A stretch of DNA of 64,000 bases from assembly GCA_002099365.1 (NCBI GenBank), contig MSED01000004.1:248001-312000 (forward strand), in the 5' to 3' direction. Below, piece after piece: positions 46,520 through 57,474 of this stretch. The notes under the pieces are model-generated. The model did no database searches, was not told the DNA's origin, and worked only from the letters and a program-made list of their open reading frames with translations. The number at the start of each line of letters is the position of its first letter. Positions within the stretch are counted from its first letter, which is position 1. Made by a program: the position numbers and the translations under genes. The DNA is from Phialophora verrucosa (lineage: Eukaryota; Ascomycota; Eurotiomycetes; Chaetothyriales; Herpotrichiellaceae).

Positions 46520-49500
46520 CACCTAAAGATAATCCTTAAGAAGAAAAAGCTCGCGAAGTTCTAACTTTTAATCTTCTTTATCCCGCGGATATTAAAGAGT
46601 CTTTAAACGATAATAATATACCTTCTCTATAAGAGATACCTTTACGCTTATACCGTAGCCGGCGGCTTAAATAGAGAGTAAGAATACTACCGCCGATAAA
46701 TAATAAACTAATATTTATAGTAGAGATACCTTTAGTTAGCGACGAAATTCGGAAATAATACGCTAAATTAAATATATTTAAAGAGTCTATAAAGGAATAA
46801 GGTAAATACTCTACTTTATACTATACTCTATTATATAAAGTAGTAAGAAAGGTACAGTATCGCTATCGCTAGTATAGAAAAGTTTAAGATTAAATTTCTT
46901 TAGTTATTTATAGTTTTCTTTAGTTAAGTTATAATAATTTAGCGTTTAAAGTATAGTTATAATAGAGATTTTCTTAAAATTAAGTTACTTTAGTTTATGG
47001 ATCCTATTATCCTATTAGCCTAGGATCTTAAAGAGAGAAGCGATACTAAAGTAAAGTATTACTACCTTAGATATAGTAAATATTAGAATTACTAAATAAA
47101 GCTAGAAAAGTTAAGCTAAAAATAATATAGTATAGTTAAAGCGAAGAAAAATTAAGGTTAGCGCTAAAAATTTTAGTACTATCTTTAATTAGTCGTATAT
47201 ACCTATATATTATATAGAGTTCTAAGGAGCGTTATAATTAGTTAAACTTTAATATAGTTAAAGAAGCCGCGATATTAAATAGTATTAATAATAGATCGAA
47301 TACTAGTTATCGGTAGTAAAAGCTAAAGGCCTAACGGTATTATATAATAAAGATTCGGGTTATATATAAATATAGTAAAGAGGAAATAATAAACTAACCT
47401 TTATATAACCGCCCGATCTCTTAAATCGCTATTCCCGAGCTATTATATAATAAATATATACTATTTAAACTAGAGGTCTTAATAAGCCTAAGAGATAAAA
47501 AGAATAATAAATATACTCTATTACTTATAAATAGTAATATTTTATCTTATTATATTATTACCTAATACTAAAGGGTATTAGTTTATAATATATACTTATT
47601 CTTACCCTCTTTCTCTCGACTATTTATATATATCTTTCTCCCTAATTTTATACCTTCCTTCCTTAATATAAACTTTAATTATTAAATAATCCTTCTTTAT
47701 TATTAGCTTAATCTTTTAAACCTTTCTAGATTTTTTAAAATAAACTTTAATACTTCTATTACTAATAATATTTTATTAAACTCGCCTTTTCTCTCTCTCT
47801 TTAGTATTTTAATTATACTATAAGCCTTACTTAACTATACGCTTTATTCTTATTACCTTTTAAATTTATCCTTATAACTTCTTACTAAAGATTTAGATTA
47901 ATCCTACTATTAAGATATCTAGAGCTTAGCGTTAATTATAACTAAAGCCGCCGATTATTTAGCTAAATCCTAACTCTATAGTTCCTACTAGTTAACAATA
48001 AAAGTACTAAGCTCCTAATACCTATATAGTCGATAATTAGCTTATCTTACTAGTGCGCTACCCTACCCGAACTAAAGAAGTATCCCTTAAAGTTACCGTC
48101 GAAGCTATTAATTAAGACGATTTAGATCGCGTTAATAACTTCTTTAACTATATTAAGATTAAGTATAAAGAAATAGGTAACTAGCGTAATATAATAGCCT
48201 AAAAGGTCTATAACTTAATAAAGTATTATAAACTTACTAAGACCGAATTTAAGAAGTACTATATATTAATTTCCGGAAAGAAAAAGTTTAGTAAAAGATA
48301 TAACTATTAAGGGGAACTCTAATTAAAACTCCTTTTAAATTATATATATATAAGCGATATTAAAGCGTTTATTAATAAATATAAAGAGAAGAATATTAAG
48401 CTACCCTTAAGGGAAATTATAAAGTTACCTTCTTAAATTTCCGTGAAGTTCTTTAACTAACTAATTATTCTATATAGCGAAGATACTACTACTTTATTAA
48501 ATTAATATTAATATATTTAAAAGTATCTACTATATTTTAATAAAACACTTTTAATAATACTATAAATAGCTTTATATAAGATAATCTATTAACTTACGAG
48601 AATTAAGAGAGAGATAAAATTAAGGCGTTACTTCTCCGCTATATTATATTTAACCGTTAATAATTTATAAATTATTATAAATAGAGGCGTAGCTATTAAT
48701 AAGGCTACCCGAGATTAAGATTAAAGTAATCCTAAATAGGCTTTTATAATTAGAAGATATAAACTAACTGAAGTAAATAAACTATTTTAAGTTAGCGCCC
48801 GACTTCTTAACTATATAAACTTAATCGCCTTAAAAGAACATCTAGATATAAAGATAGCTCTATTTACGCCGCCGAAGTAAATTATCGAGTCTATACTAGA
48901 GACTATTAGTCCTTAGCCTATACTAAAGATTATAAGTTATCGGCCTATTACGCGTATAGAGACCGATAAACTTTCTACTCCTATAATCGCGAATCTTTTA
49001 GAATTAGATAGGCTTACTACTACCCTAACTAAGCGACTAAATATTTAGAGAAAATAGATCGAGTAAACTAGTCTAAAGTCGCCTTAAACTCTAAGTCCTA
49101 TAGCGCTAATTCCTATAAAGCTATAGTAAAGTATAGTAATAATTAGATTAAGTTTAGTTAAGGTATATTAAAAAGGATTAGTTTAGCTTATAAAGCTAGA
49201 CGAACCTCGTCCTATTCTTAAAAATAAAGAATAAGTAAAGCTAATAAAGAATAACTCTATTAATATCTCGAGGGTATAAAAAAGACCCCGCTTATAAATA
49301 ACGACTTTTAGCTCTAATACTTTAACGCCTATATATAAATTATCTATAAAGAAGTCGAAAATCTCCGGTATATTTTATAGTATTAAAATTAGTTAATAGA
49401 CTATAAACTAAAGAATATATATTATAAGTCTCTCTAGTATTATTCTTCCGCCCGAGTCAATTAAAGCTAATACTTCTTTAACGCTACCGAATCCGATCTT

Positions 49501-50632
49501 AAATACTTAGCTAGCTATTTAATTTACCTAATTAATAATCTAGCGGTATATTTATTAATAAAACTTTAAGCTATAAAAGCTACTAGTAATAAAGGAAGAT
49601 ATAGTATATTATTATAAATTCGAAGCTAATAAAATAATTAACGCGCTATCGCTACTCGTAAAATATATACCTAGATCCTATATAGCCGTATATCTTTATA
49701 TAGCCGAGAAGGGTATTAAATTATACCTTAAAGGTTTAGAATAAATCGCGGTATATTATAAAAATCTAATAAAAGGTCTTAACTAACTAATCGAAAGATA
49801 AAAAAAGAAATAAAGTTAACGGCGCTATTAAGTACTTCCTAGCTACTTTAATTATTATAAGATTAATATTTTATCTTATAGCCTAAAGATAATTCGCCTT
49901 AGTCTTACTAATTCCGGATAAGTTAGTAACTCCTTTATTAAAGCCGGAATTATTTCCCGCCGTAAAGAGACCTATATATAGTATAAATATATTATAAGCT
50001 TAGTATTCTAAAGCTAAATTAATTCCTACCTTATAGCTAAACGAATAGTTAAGTTTAAAGATTAAAGAGATATAAATAACTATATAAGACGCCTTATTAT
50101 ATTTAATAATAACTTAAAGAGAGAAGGAAACTATTAGCTATTCCTTATCGCCGACGCTATAACCTAGTCCTACTTAATTATTAATTCCTTATTAACTTAA
50201 ACTTAAAAAGCTATAACTATAATAAACTTCTTTATTGAATAGTTAAGTACTAAAGTCTTTAGTATTACCCTATATAAGGTGAAGCTTATTTTAAATTAAT
50301 AAGGCGACACTTATAGCTACGGACTCTAAATTATTAAAAATACTATAGCTATTATTAATATAGAGACGTACGAATTGCGCCGACTTTAATAGATACTTTC
50401 GGCTGTTACTATAGACATCGGAGATCGATATAAGGTTACGTAGGATATTTATAGAATAGTTAAATATAAGGTAAAGGCTATAGGGTTATCTCCAGAACCG
50501 AGAGTAAGGAGTCCGAAGGATTTAGAGGAGAGGTAGATTAATAACTTTAAAAAGGTAATAGAGAAGCTTACAAAAGGTAGTAAAATTAGTTCTAGGTAAT
50601 TACTTAAGCGAAGTTGTTAAGAAGTAAGCGAT
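46520..50632 (+). other. Unassigned 3' internal region of the retrotransposon
   Basis: About 4.1 kb between the pol remnant and the polypurine tract. One surviving ATG at about 46998 begins a stretch that reads as degenerate protein on the plus strand. Another protein-like stretch, rich in Lys, Asn and Tyr, runs at about 48.05-48.5 kb and could be a gag-like segment. This may be an additional gene of the element or remains of a second nested element; sequence alone does not decide. Confidence 0.4.
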
Positions 50633-50642
50633 AAGAGAGGGA

Positions 50643-50940
50643 TATAATAGGGCGGTAATACTTATAGCGCTAATTAGCTGTACGTGCCTATATAATATAT
50701 AGATAAGTAACTATACTATCTAATTAGTTAAATCCTTAGCGTAAGGCTATATACCTCCGCTATATATTATAGGTAAAGTAGTTATATATATTTAATATAT
50801 ATATATACTATAAGCAATAAAATATAGAACACTATTCCTTATAAAGCTATTTATTACTATATAGTATACCGGGGACGAAGAGGCAGTACCTACCGCCGTA
50901 TAACCCTTTACCTAAAGGCTATAAAGCCTTACCTTAGTTT
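50643..50940 (+). repeat. Right LTR
   Basis: 298-bp direct repeat of 39238-39535. It is preceded by the polypurine tract at 50633-50642 and followed by the ACTAT duplication at 50941-50945. Confidence 0.88.
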
Positions 50941-50945
50941 ACTAT

Positions 50946-52139
50946 TTTAGTATATTAAGTATCTTAGTATAGAAGAGGACTAAATATACTAGATAATTAT
51001 ATTTATTTACTATATAATACCGCGTAAACTCGCTAAATAATAACTTAAATAGGGTTTAAATAGTAGGCCGGCTATTATTAAGAGTTATTATATACCTCTA
51101 GCGCTAATTTTATATATCTTAAAGAGTAATAGCTATATTAGGGAAGAGTCTCTATAAGGTTAACTATATCTTCCGAGGCTCGATATTTAAGTCCTAATCC
51201 GTATTAATATACTATAGTATTCGGGGGTCCGCCTTACACGTATTACACCTATACTATATAAGAGGTCTTACGCTAGTAATATACTCTATTAAGCCGTATA
51301 TATATATTCTAGTAACGGTATAACGATACTAGTGCTTATAGGCCCCTTCTTACTTAAGATAAACCCGGAATTTATAGGGTACTTTAGTAATAATAGTAGA
51401 AGACCTCCGAATATACTGTTAGTTAAAGACTTTAGTATAGTGTATTAAACCGCTTCATATATAGTTTATATAGCGTATATAGTACCCTTCTTTATTATAC
51501 TATCAATTCGCTAGTTTAACCCTAAATCCTTACTCTTCTACGAATTCCTTAAGGGTATTAATTACTTTATCTTCTATATAATAGCGGATATATAGTCCTT
51601 ATACGTTATAGTCGAGTAGAGGTAGAATAGTCGGGGGTTTTATATTTATATAAGATATATAGTTATCTATACTATTAAAGTCCGAGTCCAAGTAGTTTAC
51701 TAAATTAATCGGATTCCTTAACACTCCGGGTATATTATCGATAACCGACGCTTCGGAGAGGGTCGTAAGACGATTCTTATCCTTAGAGAGAGTAGTAAGA
51801 TTATTTAAGATTATATAGTAATAGTAATTTAGTACTATTTCGACTAAAGGTGTTTATAATATAGTAGGCTATATAGGAGTCGTATAATTTAGCTACTTAA
51901 TATTTAACTTTAGTAATTCATAACTTCTCCCGAAGGCAGCTAATACTAATCTTATAAGGAACAATATTCTACAGGCGGCGTATACTAAAGCTAAGTATAT
52001 AGAGAGAAAACAAGCAGTCTAGAGGGGTTAAGAGTAATATATCCTTCCTAATATTAAGCGTCTCACTTAGCCTACCTTGTAGGCCCGGTATCGCGTTGCT
52101 CGCGTCACCTACTGTATGTATAAGTGGTTCTAGGTCCAT
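50946..52139 (-). pseudogene. Candidate transposase N-terminal remnant of the DNA transposon
   Basis: On the minus strand an ATG at 52139 opens a frame beginning MDLEPLIHTVGDASN that stays clean for about 55 codons, to a stop near 51969. After that, protein-like sequence continues in shifted frames with RIP-type stops (for example a segment reading GVLRNPINLVNYLDSD near 51.7 kb). Position and direction, inward from the right terminus, suit the element's own gene. No family domain was recognised. It could equally be an accessory gene of the element. Confidence 0.4.
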
Positions 52140-52157
52140 ATAGCTGTGTAGCTGGTT

Positions 52158-52320
52158 ATACGGATTAATGAAGCTGTGTTGGTGTGTGTGGTGGCGTCGA
52201 TTATTATACGGAATAATGGGTGTTGCATAAAATGTGGGTTTGTTTACACGGACTAATGGGGATTTATACGGAATAACGATAATCCGGAGTACGGAATACA
52301 CGCGCCGATGACACGGATTA
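52158..52320 (-). repeat. Right subterminal TCCGT repeats
   Basis: Six copies of the TTAnTCCGTRTAA-like motif on the minus strand, seen on the plus strand as ACGGA cores near 52159, 52208, 52248, 52268, 52291 and 52313. All point inward, mirroring the left end. Not RIP-mutated. Confidence 0.75.
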
Positions 52321-52330
52321 ACGGCAGCCC
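52290..52330 (-). repeat. Right terminal inverted repeat
   Basis: Forty-one bases whose reverse complement matches 37119-37158 with a single extra G at the outer edge. It is flanked on the right by TATTAGTT. Confidence 0.88.
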
Positions 52331-52338
52331 TATTAGTT
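52331..52338. repeat. Right 8-bp target-site duplication of the outer DNA transposon
   Basis: TATTAGTT, identical to 37111-37118. Confidence 0.8.
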
Positions 52339-52571
52339 ACTTTGGGCTGCCGGGGTCATTGCGGGGGCGACGATGACCTTCGGACGCGTCAGCGATTGGT
52401 TTGGATTGCCCCAAATTTGAACTCTCCCCCTTCGGCACAGAATAACGGAACTGCAACAGCCATTATAGAACCTTTCACCCTCGTCTTTCGCCTATCTTGC
52501 TCCCTCCATCTTTTCTTCCGTCGTCGCCGCACTCCCGGAGCCTGTCCACCCGAAACCCCACACATTGCGAA

Positions 52572-55159
52572 ATGGAACCCGCCGAGATTGACGATGTCTC
52601 TCCGCCTAAACAGCCGAAGCGAAAAAGACTCAAGGTAGACACGGCGTGCAACTCATGCCGTGGTCGGAAGGTATACGGCCCCCATGTTCTCTGGGTGTTC
52701 GCTTGCTGACTCCAGGTCCGCTGCGTGGTAGATCAAATGCGACGGAACAACTCCAGGTAAGGCCATCTCGTCATCGTTGCCCTTATCCCAAGTTTTGCCC
52801 TGGTGAATTCGTTGTGAAAGGCTGGCTCTGTGATGCAATGCCTCCCTCAGATCACCCATCAATCCTGAATTGCGCGCTGTCTTCACGTTTCTTGTCAAAG
52901 TCGAAGATTAATGAACTGTTTTAAGTATGCGGCCCTTGCCACAGAAAGTATGGGTCATCGGCCGAGTGCTCTTGGGAGACGGCTCGTGTTAATTCACGCC
53001 CATCATTACAATATGTGCATCAACTCGAAGACCGCATCCGGGAGATGGAGCGTCGGTTTGCATCTCTCCAACCTGCGTCAGCATCAGATGCTCAACCGAG
53101 TAGTGAACCATTCAACGACCCCATTGTCCCATCTCGGAGCTTCACAAACCCGCCTCTTTTGACTCAGGCGCCGGGAACGTCTCAGCCGCCACCTCATACC
53201 CCACCGTCGAGCTACGCTCAGAGAGCATTCTCTGCTTCCTCTTTGCGCGTTGGCAGCACGCCCGCCTTCATTGAAACCGCGGCTGAAGAGTCGCAGGATC
53301 AAGGCTACTATGGGAGTTCGAGCGCAGGCAGTTTCATTGAGCAGGTCCGAAAGGTTGTCGAACAAAAGACAGGCTCGCCCTCAAGTGGTCGACCATGGGC
53401 TGCCATCCACGATCAGGACAGGTCACCTCTCATGGTTTCTAATGAAGACCTTGATCAAGGTGAATTTGATTCTGTTTTGCCTAGGCGGAAGAGAGCGGAT
53501 GCCCTAATGGCAGAATATTGGAAATCTTTCCACGTGCTCTACCCGATTCTGGATCGAGATATGGTTCGCACAGACTATGAGAGTTTGTGGAAGGAGGATG
53601 GCGTCGTCTCTCACGAAAGATCCCTTCTATGTCTGCTCAACATCGTGTTTGCACTTTCAGCCCAGCTGCTTCCATCCGCCTCACCTCCAGAACGAGCGGC
53701 AGCAGCAGCGGTCTTTCACGGAAGGGCCAAAAACCTCCTACGCTTCGAAAACAACATTTCCGTTCGGCATGTTCAAATATATCTTCTTTTCGGCTTTTAT
53801 CTTCAAAGCACGAATGACCCACATCCAGCGTGGACTTTTGTGGGTTTGGCCGTTCGGACAGCTCAGAGCTTGCAGCTTCACTTGAGTACAACAAGCGAGC
53901 GAATCTCCAATCCCCGCCATAAGTCGCTCCTGCAGCGAGTTTGGCATGGGTGTGTTTTTTTGGACAGAAACCTAGCCATGACCTATGGTCGGCCGTGCAT
54001 GATCTCTGGCCGACTCTCCCACTGTGTGCCGTATCCCAGTCCTGTGGAAGGAGAAAACCTATCATATGATAGTGATCTATCGAGCTACAACGGCCACCCT
54101 CAAAACATCTCTATGACGGACTATTTTGTGTGCGCCTTGACTCTTTACGACATACTTCTCGACATCTTGGTCAACTTTTACTCTCCCGATAGCCAACAAC
54201 TTCGCTTAATCGACGATGTTTATGAATATTACTTCGAATTATCAAAACGCCCAAGAGGTGGCTTCACCATCTTGGAGATTGATCGACGTCTATACCAGTG
54301 GAAGAAAAAGCTTCCCCACCATCTACACTTTGCCTCTTACGATGAAAGCGATGAGGCTGTTACCGTCACTTCGCGCCAAGCAGTGGTACTGCGTCAAAAG
54401 TGAGTGTTATCTTCTCATCCTCCACCAACGATATGTTCTAATCGAGCTGTCTGCATTAGTTATCTCCATGTCCGCCTTCTCTCCTTACGTCCTGTCCTTG
54501 CAGGTTTCATCGCTCTGGATACATCAGACAGGGAGATAGATCCTTTGTTGCAAAATTTTCTGTCTCGTCGAGTTATTTTTCAGTGCTCTGTTGTGTGCCT
54601 AAGGGTTGCATGCGAAGCAATCAATACTGTGGCTAAAAGACGGAGGAATGACCCCGGTGCCATGGTCAACTTAGCACCCTGGTGGCATAATGTCCACTTC
54701 CTCTGCTCGGCAGCAACAGTCCTCATCGCCGCGCGCCTAAGCGACATTCTGCTATCGGAAGTGCCGGAGTCAGTAATCTTTGCCCACTGGCGACAAGCGA
54801 TTGAAGCTCTGGAGCATTACAGCGTCTATGGGTCGTCGGTCACACGCTTGGTAACCACCCTCCGCGTTCTCTTCGATGCCGTGCAACGGCAACCCTCACG
54901 CTTCCGTTTCAACCCACATACGGAACCCGTGATTGTCCAGCCACGAAAGAGTGCTCCCGTCGAAACGGCAGCAACGCGGACTCAGGAAGTGTATGTGGAA
55001 GGTGGCTACGTTGTGCCAGAGTCATCGCGTCCAGTGACCCTTGAAAGAGACTACCCAGAAGCAGAACTTGTCCTCGGACCGAACGACTTCCAAGAGGGAA
55101 ACAATATTGCTTTCGACTGGAATGATCTATCGTGGCTCACCACAATCAATTCTTTCTGA
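52572..55159 (+). CDS. Zn2Cys6 transcription factor with fungal-specific regulatory domain
   Basis: Exons 52572-52670, 52732-52756, 52926-54399 and 54460-55159 sum to 2298 nt (765 aa). The zinc cluster is assembled from three exons: Cys26, 29, 36, 43, 46, 56 (CNSCRGRKIKCDGTTP then VCGPCHRKYGSSAEC), preceded by a basic KRKRLK stretch and followed by a coiled-coil linker (YVHQLEDRIREME). The middle homology region has AEYWKSFHVLYPILDRD and the MTYGRPCMISGR motif of the fungal_trans family. Nuclear DNA-binding regulator; target unknown. It starts about 240 bp from the transposon edge, so the upstream part of its promoter is likely displaced or supplied by the element. The adjacent MFS transporter is a plausible target. 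Confidence 0.9.
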
Positions 55160-55709
55160 AATGGAATGGAATAACACTACGAATTGTCGTCGAATTGCGT
55201 TGAATTGCTCAGGGCCATCGACGACCCGCCAGCGAAACCTCTTCAGAATTATCTGTTCGTATAACATAGATACATTTGATAGCCGTTCCTCGGCCATTCT
55301 CCACGCCAAAATCCGAGTACTCAGCGCGGCTGATCGAGGATGGCGGAGCCCATGAACCGAGAATGGGGAACGACGGAGACAATATCTTTGCTCCGTTCGG
55401 AACGATGCTTCCGGCCGGAGCTCACTCTCCGGCTCAAGCCCATTCCTGATCGATCCGTTGCTTCGTTCTACTGTTACCCGCGCTCCTGGGAAACCGGGTT
55501 TACACTCGATGTCTTTTTCTCCTTATCGAGCCGCGGTCGGTCAAAGCTTCCCCACGATGTGTCGGGGCTCCGCAGCCAATATAGGAGCTCATTTCTCCAC
55601 ATTTCTAAATGGAATGAAGCAGTATTTAATAAGCTCATCAGCGCCCTCCGACCGCCACAGTGCTTCATTGCTTCCATCACTTGCCTCTTTACCTATTTAG
55701 TCACTCGAG
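55160..55709. other. Spacer between regulator and MFS transporter
   Basis: About 0.55 kb with no gene. It should carry the transporter promoter; CCGG and CGG triplets occur around 55408-55420 and 55545-55550, but no clear palindrome was confirmed. Confidence 0.45.
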
Positions 55710-57474
55710 ATGGACAAGAAAGTTGACCTTGTGATGCTCGAGCAGTGCGAATCTGTCCGGCCGGCCATGGACAAGGTGGCAGAACTCGGGGGCGATGGGA
55801 CTCACCACGAGCATACACCTGCGGAGGAGCGCAAGTTGGTGTGGAAGATGGACCTGTTGATTCTGCCTCTGTTATCTGGCAGTATTCTTTTTGCGTACTT
55901 GGTACGTTCCCGTATACTCTCCGCATACCATGTGGACGTGCTAACATCATCCTAACGTGTGCGTACAGGACCGTGGCCAGATTGGAAATGCCCGCATCAT
56001 GGGGCTCGAAGAGGACATTGGCGTAACTGATAAGCAGTTTTACAACTGTCTGATGCTGTTCTGTATGACACCTGCCACCTATTTTGACGAATCAATGCAT
56101 TAGTGCTGATGACCACATAGTTGCGGGCTATATGCTGGTGGAACTGGCCGGGGGCATGTTGCTTCGTGTGTGCCATCCTCGTTGGGTCCTCGGCGGGTCA
56201 TGCCTCTGCTTCGGCCTTTTCGCCACCTGTATGGCCGCTGTCAAGGGTTACGCGCCATTGATGGTCCTTCGTCTGTTGCTAGGAATTGCCGAAGGCACCG
56301 GTTACGGTGTATATCTCTACGCAAGCATGTGGTATAATCCATATGAGCTGTCTAAACGAGTTGGTGAGTTTGCCATTCGAAAGAATACCAGTTAGGTCCA
56401 CGATGAACCAATAGCTGACACCGCGACCGCGACCATTTAGCTACAATATACGGCATGAGTCCTATTGCAGGAGCCGTCAGTGGTATTATTGCGTACGGTG
56501 TCAGCAAAGACCTCGACAATGCCAGCGGATATCATGCCTGGCAGTGGCTCTTTATCATTGAAGGCGGTCTTACAATGTTCTTCGGACTGCTAATCATGAC
56601 ATTCCTCCCTGCCTTACCGGACACAACGGCTAAGGACGGGCATTTCCTGTTCCGGAATGTTCATGAGCGTGCAATCATCGCCCGTCGCTCGAGATCAGGT
56701 TTGTTTCTACAGCCCACGCAGAGTGCGGTCGATTTGACTGACTTTACCAAAGCACAAAACGACGAGGGCACCAAGCTTCGTTACCACCAACTATGGATCG
56801 CTGTGAAGGACATCAAAGTTTGGTTGTCAGCATTGGTGATGGGCAGCTGGGGAGTCTGCATCGGGGCATTCGGCGTTTTCCTTCCCACCTTCATCAAAGA
56901 ATTCGGATTTGCGCCCTTGACAACGCAACTCTATTCTATGATACCATATGCTTTTGGCTTTGTCTCCCTCTGTGCCATAAGCTGGGTGTCTGACCGTCTC
57001 AAGCACAAAACCTTCATCATCCTCGGATGCTATCTGACTACGATCGTCGGCTTCATCATTCTCCTCACAACCACCAATCGAGTTGCGTTGATCGCGGGGC
57101 TCTGCATCGTGCTGATCGGAGTCTATCCTGGCATTGTGATCACCGTCGCGTATACTATCAGCATACACGGTGGCTTCCTGAAGCGGGCATTGGTCATTTG
57201 GTTCAGTCAGATCTTCATTCAAGGCTACAGCATGGTCGCAACTCAGGTCTACGACACACCACCACGATTTTACAAAGGGCATGGCGTCGGGCTGGCATTG
57301 TGTGCTCTTTCAATCGTCAGTCTTGTCCTCCTTTGGCTAATCATGGCCAAAGCAAACCGGGACCGTGAGCATAGGGCCCGAGAGTTTGAAGCGCGCGGTG
57401 AAATCGATCCACAGATGGAACGGTCGTTCGAGGATCTTTGCGACTTCCATCCCGCGTGGCGGTACGCCCTTTGA
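55710..57474 (+). CDS. MFS transporter, anion:cation symporter (allantoate permease/Dal5) type
   Basis: Exons 55710-55901, 55969-56062, 56121-56363 and 56441-57474 sum to 1563 nt (520 aa). The first helix ends in the Dal5-family pattern LLPLLSGSILFAYLDRGQIGNAR, with YASMWYNPYELSKRV at helix 4-5, the GYHAWQWLFIIEG motif before helix 6, a central loop of about 60 residues and six more helices with WVSDRLKHK between 8 and 9. The C-terminus ends in FHPAWRYAL, like other Dal5-family carriers. Such proteins import carboxylates, ureides, vitamins or dipeptides at the plasma membrane. The substrate cannot be deduced. Next to a Zn2Cys6 regulator upstream and a Baeyer-Villiger-type enzyme 2.6 kb downstream. 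Confidence 0.92.

Larger units (their letters stand above)
39238..50940 (+). mobile_element. Ty3/Gypsy-type LTR retrotransposon, RIP-inactivated and nested
   Basis: An 11.7-kb element with direct 298-bp LTRs, ACTAT duplications, a polypurine tract (AAGAGAGGGA, 50633-50642) abutting the right LTR, and plus-strand remains of protease, reverse transcriptase, RNase H and integrase in Ty3/Gypsy order. Stops occur every few codons, nearly all explained by CpA to TpA change on either strand. It is longer than most fungal Gypsy elements because about 4 kb lies between the end of pol and the right LTR. Not able to move on its own. Confidence 0.9.
37119..52330. mobile_element. DNA transposon with terminal inverted repeats, split by an LTR retrotransposon
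   Basis: The ends are inverted repeats of about 40 bp starting GGCTGCCGTTAATCC (left) and GGGCTGCCGTTAATCC (right, minus strand), flanked by an 8-bp duplication. Without the inserted retrotransposon the element is about 3.5 kb, a normal size for an autonomous cut-and-paste element. Eight-base duplications are typical of hAT (also of Merlin), but no hAT transposase block could be read, so the superfamily is open. The interior is heavily RIP-mutated: CpA and TpG are almost missing while CpG persists, so start codons are very rare and no frame longer than 60 codons survives between 37.2 and 51.9 kb. A candidate transposase N-terminus reads leftward from 52139. Confidence 0.85.

Noticed and set aside
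37119..52330. Starship-type giant element
   Set aside because: No tyrosine-recombinase captain gene was recognised, and the borders are long inverted repeats with an 8-bp duplication, which suits a cut-and-paste DNA transposon; without the inserted retrotransposon it is only about 3.5 kb.
37119..52330. Centromere or isochore edge
   Set aside because: The AT-rich block ends exactly at transposon borders on both sides and normal genes resume within 300 bp.
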